Positions 57,499 through 64,000 of a stretch of 64,000 nt of DNA are shown one piece after another. Source of the stretch: Galeopsis tetrahit (Eukaryota > Streptophyta > Magnoliopsida > Lamiales > Lamiaceae). Made by a program: the position numbers and the translations under genes. Below the pieces are notes generated by a model. It worked only from the letters and a program-made list of their open reading frames with translations. It searched no databases and had not been told where the DNA came from. Location of the stretch: contig OY776128.1 in NCBI GenBank assembly GCA_963675135.1, forward strand, positions 71,120,670 through 71,184,669, in the 5' to 3' direction. The stretch's first letter is position 1; each line of letters opens with the position of its first letter.

Positions 57499-60400
57499 TT
57501 AATCTCCTGCAATATAACCTTTATCTTCATAGTATCTTCTCTCGCTTTCAGCTTTTCTCTCATTTCGTTTCTGCAAGTCCCAATTTTAATCCATATTTTG
57601 TCCAATAAACTCAAAGCAATAGTATAACCGCACTAATTTTTTCAACTCTAAATACAACAGAGGTCAAACCTGGTATGCATCATGATTTGATAAAATCCTC
57701 TTGATTATCGTACTAGTTGAAATTTCCAGAGGACTTTCCAATAGCTCAAACATACCCATACTAATTGGAACAGCATATGGATTCTCCTTGTCCTGCAATA
57801 TTGCAATGTAAATAACCATTTGGTAACTAAAAGTTATTTCACAAGATGATTTAGCTGTATACCTTCTGAAAATCAACATCCTCTGCCACAGATCCGTGCA
57901 CAACCAAAGAGATATTGAAGGTCGTCATCTACAGCAATAATAATTACAAATGAAATCGAAACAACAAATATATATTTGGCTATATGATGGCTTGATAGTT
58001 GATAAGAATTAATATAATATTGACACATATTAAAGCATTTATTTTCATGAGCCTTGTTATGTATAGTAGATCAAAGTGGTAACCAACATCATTCTATGTT
58101 AAATTATATATTAGACCCAATACCTAAAAGTGCAATGTATATGTGTGGGTAAATCTATTTTATTCGTACATTAACAAAAACTCTTTCTTACCCTTTTTTT
58201 GGTTGAAATGTCCAAACCCCCCTTTGACTCTCATCACTAAACCCTTCCATTCATACCACTCCCACACATTTGGAAAACTTACACCCTCAAATCTGAGCAA
58301 GGAGAATGGGTTTCTTCCGTGACTACAGCCGCCACCGCTTACCTGCAGCACTGCAGTGCCCTCCTCAGTGCCATCGTCGATCACTTTGTGCCGCCACCCA
58401 TCATGGGTTTTCTGTCTTTGTAGAGAGGAACAGATATGCGCCGCAGCGTGTTTCAGACCTCTGTTCGAGGTCATATTCTGCAGAGCTCACCACTTCGGAT
58501 TCGCCATTAATTCGACGAACCTGTGTGTGAAGGTTCAGTGGCCAAAGATCGAGATTCAAAAATCACGTTTTAAAAAATTGGGATTGACATCTAGTTGGTA
58601 ATGAGTTGGTATTGGGTTGACATTCAGTTGGCAAGGCGCGATGGCGGCGATTGAAAGAGAAGTAAGCTGTGAATTTATGAAATGACGAGATTGAATAAGG
58701 TTTGAGGGGGAAATAAGTGGGAATAGGTTTGTGGGATAGATTGACCATTACTAAGGGCAAATGGGTCCTAAGAAAAGGAAAAAAGGTATAAACAGTGTTT
58801 GTAAATTTTTGGTCAAAATAGATTTACCCACATAAATAAAGAGCTTGTCCCTAAATATGAACACTTTCCTCACTTAGGTTTGTGCAAGTTTAGAAAATGA
58901 ACCATAAGACATCACAGAAATGCTACTTGTCATTTTAAATGAAAGCTTCTTTCTTAATCTTGAAAAGATAAGGAAGCATGTCTTTGATGATCACATCAAA
59001 ATGTTCAATTTTATATAGTGGCCCTAAGCATTTACAGAAATTCAAAGAACTAGTAGAACATCAAGCACGCAAACTGATCCCACATTTGAGAGTCTCAAAC
59101 AAAAAGAATCTTTAATGCAATTGACACTAGATCCTCAGTGCTCAGGTTATAGCATTCTTTAAATTCACTTGCTCTTTCTGAAAATTTACAGTATAGTAAT
59201 TCAAAGAAGCATATAGACGGACAACAGGAACATTTTAAACGTAACATTATATTATTTGGGAATTGTTGACATCATTTTATGAGGATCCTTAAAATTCCTG
59301 CTTGCACGAAAAGGAAGGATGATCTTGTGAAAGTAAACAAGACAAACTCAAAAGTAGCAAATACTGGACACGCCGGAGATAAATAATGCCAAGTTCACAA
59401 AAGCCACAAGGGGACTATTTTGTTAATTAAGAACCAAAAGCAAATGAATCAGCTATTTTTGGATACCAAAGGGGAGATAAGTAGCTAGCCAGCGTAGCAT
59501 TCTTAATGTCCTTTTATATCATATGTAAGCAGTGGGTACCATCTATAATCAGCTGCAATCTGTTCTACAATAGTAATCTCTTCACCTCTTATCAGACTTA
59601 AATTATGACACAGGAGATCAAAATGTATTGATGCAGATAACTACTTCGTAAAGATTATGACAAATTATACATACCATATCTTTCGACACCTCCCGTGGAG
59701 CACCAATTATTACTTCATCTGCATATCGGCAAGCCAAAACACTTAAGCTTCTTTCATGAAGATTCATAATGGGACGGTGACTTCCTCTCTTTGCACTACA
59801 ATAGACAATATACAGGAAAACTGTCATCTGTCTCGAACACTATACATACAATATTATCCTTCTTATAACTTGAGGTCACAAATACCAACATTATACACAA
59901 AATTTCTTTACAATTGATGAGCAGAAAATACACCCACAGCACCACTTAGAATTTGGCTTAACAGCTCTATTGAAAATTTTAAAGTTAACTGACTTATGGG
60001 AAGAATCAACAAAAGAGGATAAAAAAAGCAAGAAACTGAGGGTTGAAGCCATATAATTTTTTTTTCTTAAAATGACAAATGAGAGAATAAGATGAAAGAA
60101 GAAAAGAAAGGTAGATAATTTTTTTTAAGGAATAAGTAACCTTTGGAGAAGAAAGATTGTCATCAAGAGCATCTTTAAAAAGACAGAAAGTTAATAACAC
60201 CATTCAATCTTATGAAGAAGATGCTAGTTATTGCATGTTTTATTTCTGCACCCTGTCTGATGGTCATTCCTTATCAGAACTTGAAAGTAAATAGTCCCCA
60301 AGAGTATGTGTCTGAGAAAAGCTTGTTCAGGCAGCAATTAGCTCACTTTGGTGATATCACTAACTACTTACAGTCTATTCCATTAGAAATAATTATGTGT

Positions 60401-63400
60401 AAAATAGATTGGTAAAAGATTATAGCTTAAATATAGGTGCATAAAATGTCATGAATTACATGTCATTTTGGGGAAATAGAGACAAGAAATCTGTTTATAA
60501 GATGCTAGCTTTCAGAAGGGTTCACCTAGTAACGGTGTTCATTATTTTAGAAAAGGATAGTCCATTTTCTCATAAATAATCATTGAGACCCAATTTTAAA
60601 AATCAAACAAGTGAGCTCTATTAGAAGATAGATCATTTAAAGAATGGTAAGAAATAAATATTAGACCTGACAGTATGGTCGGTGTGGATACCAACAAGAA
60701 GAAAGTCACCAAGCCCTCGCGCAAGCCTGAGTATCTGTTTTACAACACATAAATAATGACCGCATAATATGCAAATATTTAATTTTAAATAAAAAAAAGT
60801 CCAATGAAGAAATGAAGAATACATATTCCAGAATTTATTGTAATAAATGTTATTAGATAATTCGATAGAGAATGCAATATGAAACAGCCCCTGACTATGA
60901 GATATAACCAGCAGAAGGTGAATAAATAGAGACATATAAAGAGAAATTAAAGTCTGAGAATGAAACAGTCTCTCGACCAAAGTCTTCCTGCTGCGCAATA
61001 GATTTGATCAATAAAAAATCCAATTAAAAAAAAGTAGATAGAATCATACGTACCTCCACATGTCCAGCGTGAAAAAGATCAAAAGCACCATCTATGTATA
61101 TTATGCGAGCATCAGGTCCAGGCCCCTAAAAGATGTCAACATAAATCTTAGAAGTTATGTGAGAGCTTAGATATCTATTTATCACTCTTCATCATATTTA
61201 GTATGGATAAAGAATTAAGAGAAGGAATTCTAGCATTATTAGCAAAACAGATCAGTAGCTCATCCTGCCATGAATTGAAACTGCAGTCCAATATCACAAT
61301 GAAGTAAATGTAGTGGAAAAGCTCATAGGCTTAAGACTTATATCAATTTTGGAACAGATCATAATAAATATGTTTCTTTTACCCCTCCAATTGAGTTTTA
61401 TCCTCACATGTTTCTATTTGCTTCTTCCTTTCCTTGGTTTGGGATTTTGGGTGGGTATGAGTGCATTCGTGTATGAGTGCATTCTTTTCGTGTGGTTTAG
61501 GGGTGGGGCGGGGGAGTGGGATTTGTTTGTAATTAGAAGATTCACACAGATATGGATGGCTTGGGTTCAAAATTTGGATGTCTAACCTTAAGGCCGCATA
61601 GATATGCATGTCTGCAATACCCATTTTAATTCTAAACCCCAACAACAAACTTTTTTAACTTAGGATGTAGTGGTAAAGGTCACACCAAACTACCAGGGAA
61701 GTTATCAAATATTGTCATTCATAAACCTTTTTTAAGATTTAACTTTGTGAAGTCTTGTTTCAGATTGCTTAGGCTTTTGCATTAGTGAACCATACGTTCA
61801 GGTCATGCTCCTTTACACAAGCTTCCTTGGTCCCATTCAGTAATACAAGAACCAATCCAACAAGTCATCAATATGCATGCATGTTGCAAAGAAAGGTCAA
61901 AGCTATATATGCATTAAGAATACACATTTGCAACTGAATACCACAAGAGAATAGACCAAGAATACAACATATGACTTAGCAAGCTAGAAACGTGAGAGTA
62001 AAAGCTAAAGAACATCTCAATAAATTCAAAAGGCTCTTAATATCATATACTGGTGAGTTATAAGGAATTTTCTTCAGATAAGCTGTGGAATCCCAAAGAT
62101 TAATATATGTACCTTGCCATTGGAGAATTGGACAATCCTGCGAGAAGTAGGTAGAAAATGAGATATTCGTGTTCCACTACCAGAGGCACCATCTTCAGAT
62201 TTGTGGCTGTGACCATGGCTGAATTGCCGCTGCAGAGATGAGTGTTTAGGGCTATCTGCCGTCGACCTCTCTCTCACACAGAGAAGCATACGACCTGGTA
62301 AACAAAGTATTCAAATGGAGAGTTTAAATACTTCTTCATTTTACATCATAATGAGTGAATAACTAATAGGACTATAAGTTTGGTTCCAGTTTGGTGTAAA
62401 TGAGTGAGTGATGGGCGACAAATATGATCATGAAATTAAAAAGAAAATTAATTAAAAAAAAAAAGCAATAAGAGCAACGGTGATATATGGATCAGAGTGC
62501 TGGACGAGTAAATATGAATATGAACAGAAAAATGAAGGCAGCAACAATGAGAATGTTAAGATGGATGTGCGGATACTAAATTAGATAAAAAAGAAAGAAA
62601 GATATGAATGCATTAGAAAGAAAGTAGGGGTAGTCACAACAGATGAGTATGGCCATACATAGGAGATCTTTAGATGCTTCTATACATTGTATAGGAGTGT
62701 AGATTCATTAAATTACATTGAAAGGGGAAGAGGAAGACAAATATTTAAATATAAATGAGAATGTGTCTTGACCGAGCATAGTGAGATTAAGGCTTATTTG
62801 TTGGTGGTGGTGGTGGTGAGATTGTGAGTGACTGTGTTGATGATGAGACAGAACAAATAAGACACTGTTTTTTTTATTGAAATACACAATAAGTTAAAAA
62901 ACTGTTGGACCAGCATCCAAAATAAGTAAACACCAAATTTTGAGAAAGAACCATCATTTTCCTATCATATGCAGTTCAAATTAAATAAAGTAATAAACAA
63001 AAGTTGCAAGTACAGACCAACAATGTCAGTGCTTGATACTCCTTCTGTGCGCTTTATCTGTTTATAACGGCCAGCCTGCTTAGCAAGAGCATAGGCATCA
63101 GTCCCATCTGGAAGAACACAGGGGTCATCCCCATGAATAATGTAATCAATATTGTACTCATCGAATAGCTTTCTCATGAACTCTTCTGTGATAGCATAGG
63201 GAGCATCAGGAATAACTTCATCCACCCATTTTACAGCACTAACCATGATCATCCTACAGAAGAAATAACAGCAAGAATTAATGTGTTAGTTGTTCGGAAA
63301 AACTGTTGTACTGATTTTGTATAATACCCCAGCAAAATCCAATATTAGTCTTTATGAAAAATAGAAAAAAGCTGGATGCACGACCATGCATTAAATAAAT

Positions 63401-64000
63401 ACAAACATGACAAACAAAAACTTTGTCGCAATTCGAATGTAATTAAATAGAGAGTGAAAATTTAAAACCAGCTAGGAAGTTGGAAAGCAGATTCCAACAG
63501 GAAGATTAAAAAACAATCTTGATACCTTTTACGTCTTTACTTTTCTGCTTGCATCAATTCCTTCTATTAATTTCGATTAGTGTGGAAGCACCCAAAGAAA
63601 AACACACAAGCAATTAATTAAACCAAAGAAATAAGCAGATACATCACTGAGTCCAACAATTTTTTTCACTTCAGGGTCTAAACGGATGTCTCAATTCATT
63701 CCCTTTTCCATCAGCGATAACTAATCCATAAGATAAGCATATGAAAATCAAGTAAAGACACTGAGCTGAAGCAGGATTCAAACAACAGGGCAAGAATCTC
63801 AAAATAAGGCAAGCCCAAAAAATCAAACAATTTCAAACACGCATGAAATCATATCATCTAAAATTTATACACCCACTTATTACAAATAAGTACGGAACAA
63901 AACAAGATATATGAATCAAGGAAGCGAGCTCAAACCTCTCCTTAAGAGGAGTAACGGGAGGACCTTTGTTGGCAGTAATTTCGGCGTCGCTGACAACGCC
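57499..64000 (-). CDS. PECT1: Ethanolamine-phosphate cytidylyltransferase, 5' end beyond window
   Basis: It makes CDP-ethanolamine from CTP and phosphoethanolamine, the rate-controlling step of phosphatidylethanolamine synthesis, at the mitochondrial outer surface in plants. Exons on the minus strand are 63936-64000 (partial), 63018-63253, 62113-62294, 61054-61125, 60667-60734, 59675-59795, 57863-57928, 57670-57792 and 57499-57570. Together they encode 334 residues plus stop, in frame throughout; about 85 N-terminal residues are missing. Seen: VKWVDEVIPDAPYAITEEF, YIIHGDDP, the first nucleotidyl-transferase signature RTEGVSSTDIVGR, then the second domain DGAFDLFHAGHVE with the catalytic HAGH, LGDFLLVGIHTD, RPIMNLHERSLSVLACRYAD, VPISMGMFELL and STSTIIKRI. 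The small change LRLARGLGD (usually RRARELGD) is noted. Introns 3, 6 and others are long and carry repeats. Confidence 0.95.
58144..58832. mobile_element. Terminal-inverted-repeat element in PECT1 intron
   Basis: TGTGGGTAAATCTATTTT at 58144 and its complement ending at 58832 form 18-bp perfect inverted ends. The interior (58200-58560) is GC-richer, with CGCCACCGCTTACCTGCAG type sequence, and might include a captured gene piece, but I cannot name it. A target duplication is not clear. It lies in the intron between the exons at 57863-57928 and 59675-59795. Confidence 0.65.
62470..62810 (+). pseudogene. RTE-like LINE reverse transcriptase C-terminal remnant
   Basis: The plus strand reads YGSECWTSKYEYEQK, KAATMRMLRWMCGY, then after frame changes ECIRKKVGVVTTDEY. 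It ends in a GKGRGRQIFKYK-like basic piece near 62725. This is the end-of-protein pattern of plant RTE-type LINEs. It is broken by several frameshifts and stops, and lies antisense in a PECT1 intron. Confidence 0.7.

Noticed and set aside
1..64000. CRISPR arrays, bacterial operons or ribosome binding sites
   Set aside because: The window is eukaryotic nuclear DNA; the regular repeats at 10260-10935 have no spacers of constant length and lie in AT-rich intergenic DNA.

Overview
The window is nuclear DNA of a flowering plant, almost certainly a eudicot. Its genes have short exons with GT-AG introns, the intergenic DNA is very AT-rich, and several plant transposon families are nested in one another. 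The species cannot be named from the sequence.

Host genes recognised, left to right: the first 70 codons of the 26S proteasome ATPase RPT3 (1-210, minus, runs off the left edge); V-ATPase subunit E (28444-29681, plus, five exons); a STAR/KH RNA-binding protein (30535-34891, minus, seven exons); the 64-residue complex I subunit MWFE/NDUFA1 (42080-42367, plus, two exons); a DUF1191-type type I membrane protein (45627-46559, minus); a plant coiled-coil protein of unknown function (49119-52225, minus, six exons); a conserved protein of unknown function (about 55757-56347, plus); and ethanolamine-phosphate cytidylyltransferase PECT1 (57499-64000, minus, nine visible exons, 5' end beyond the right edge). 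All exon joints given were checked by hand for reading frame.

Between RPT3 and the V-ATPase gene lie about 28 kb of repeats. (i) A MULE-like element (483-5329) holds an intact-looking non-autonomous LTR retrotransposon (1011-4962) with a perfect CCATG target duplication. Instead of gag-pol it carries degraded pieces of two host genes, a vacuolar H+-pyrophosphatase and a RanGAP. (ii) An AT-rich terminal-repeat element holds a PIF/Harbinger derivative (6122-7060). (iii) Next come Helitron-type ends, a long-terminal-inverted-repeat element (8786-10168), two tandem arrays and a mariner transposase fossil (10973-11900). (iv) A Ty1/copia element (18725-24774, AGTTA duplication) sits inside another repeat (18353-25478).

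Between the KH and MWFE genes, three MULE-like elements with 9-bp target duplications stand nearly end to end (35915-37931, 37950-40680, 40735-41907). One holds a solo LTR (38324-40022). The last ends 172 bp before the MWFE start codon. Stowaway-type MITEs, tRNA-derived SINEs and LINE remnants are scattered through introns and spacers.

The most unusual item is the retrotransposon carrying two host gene fragments. The gene order also recalls two paralogous Arabidopsis segments (from memory).
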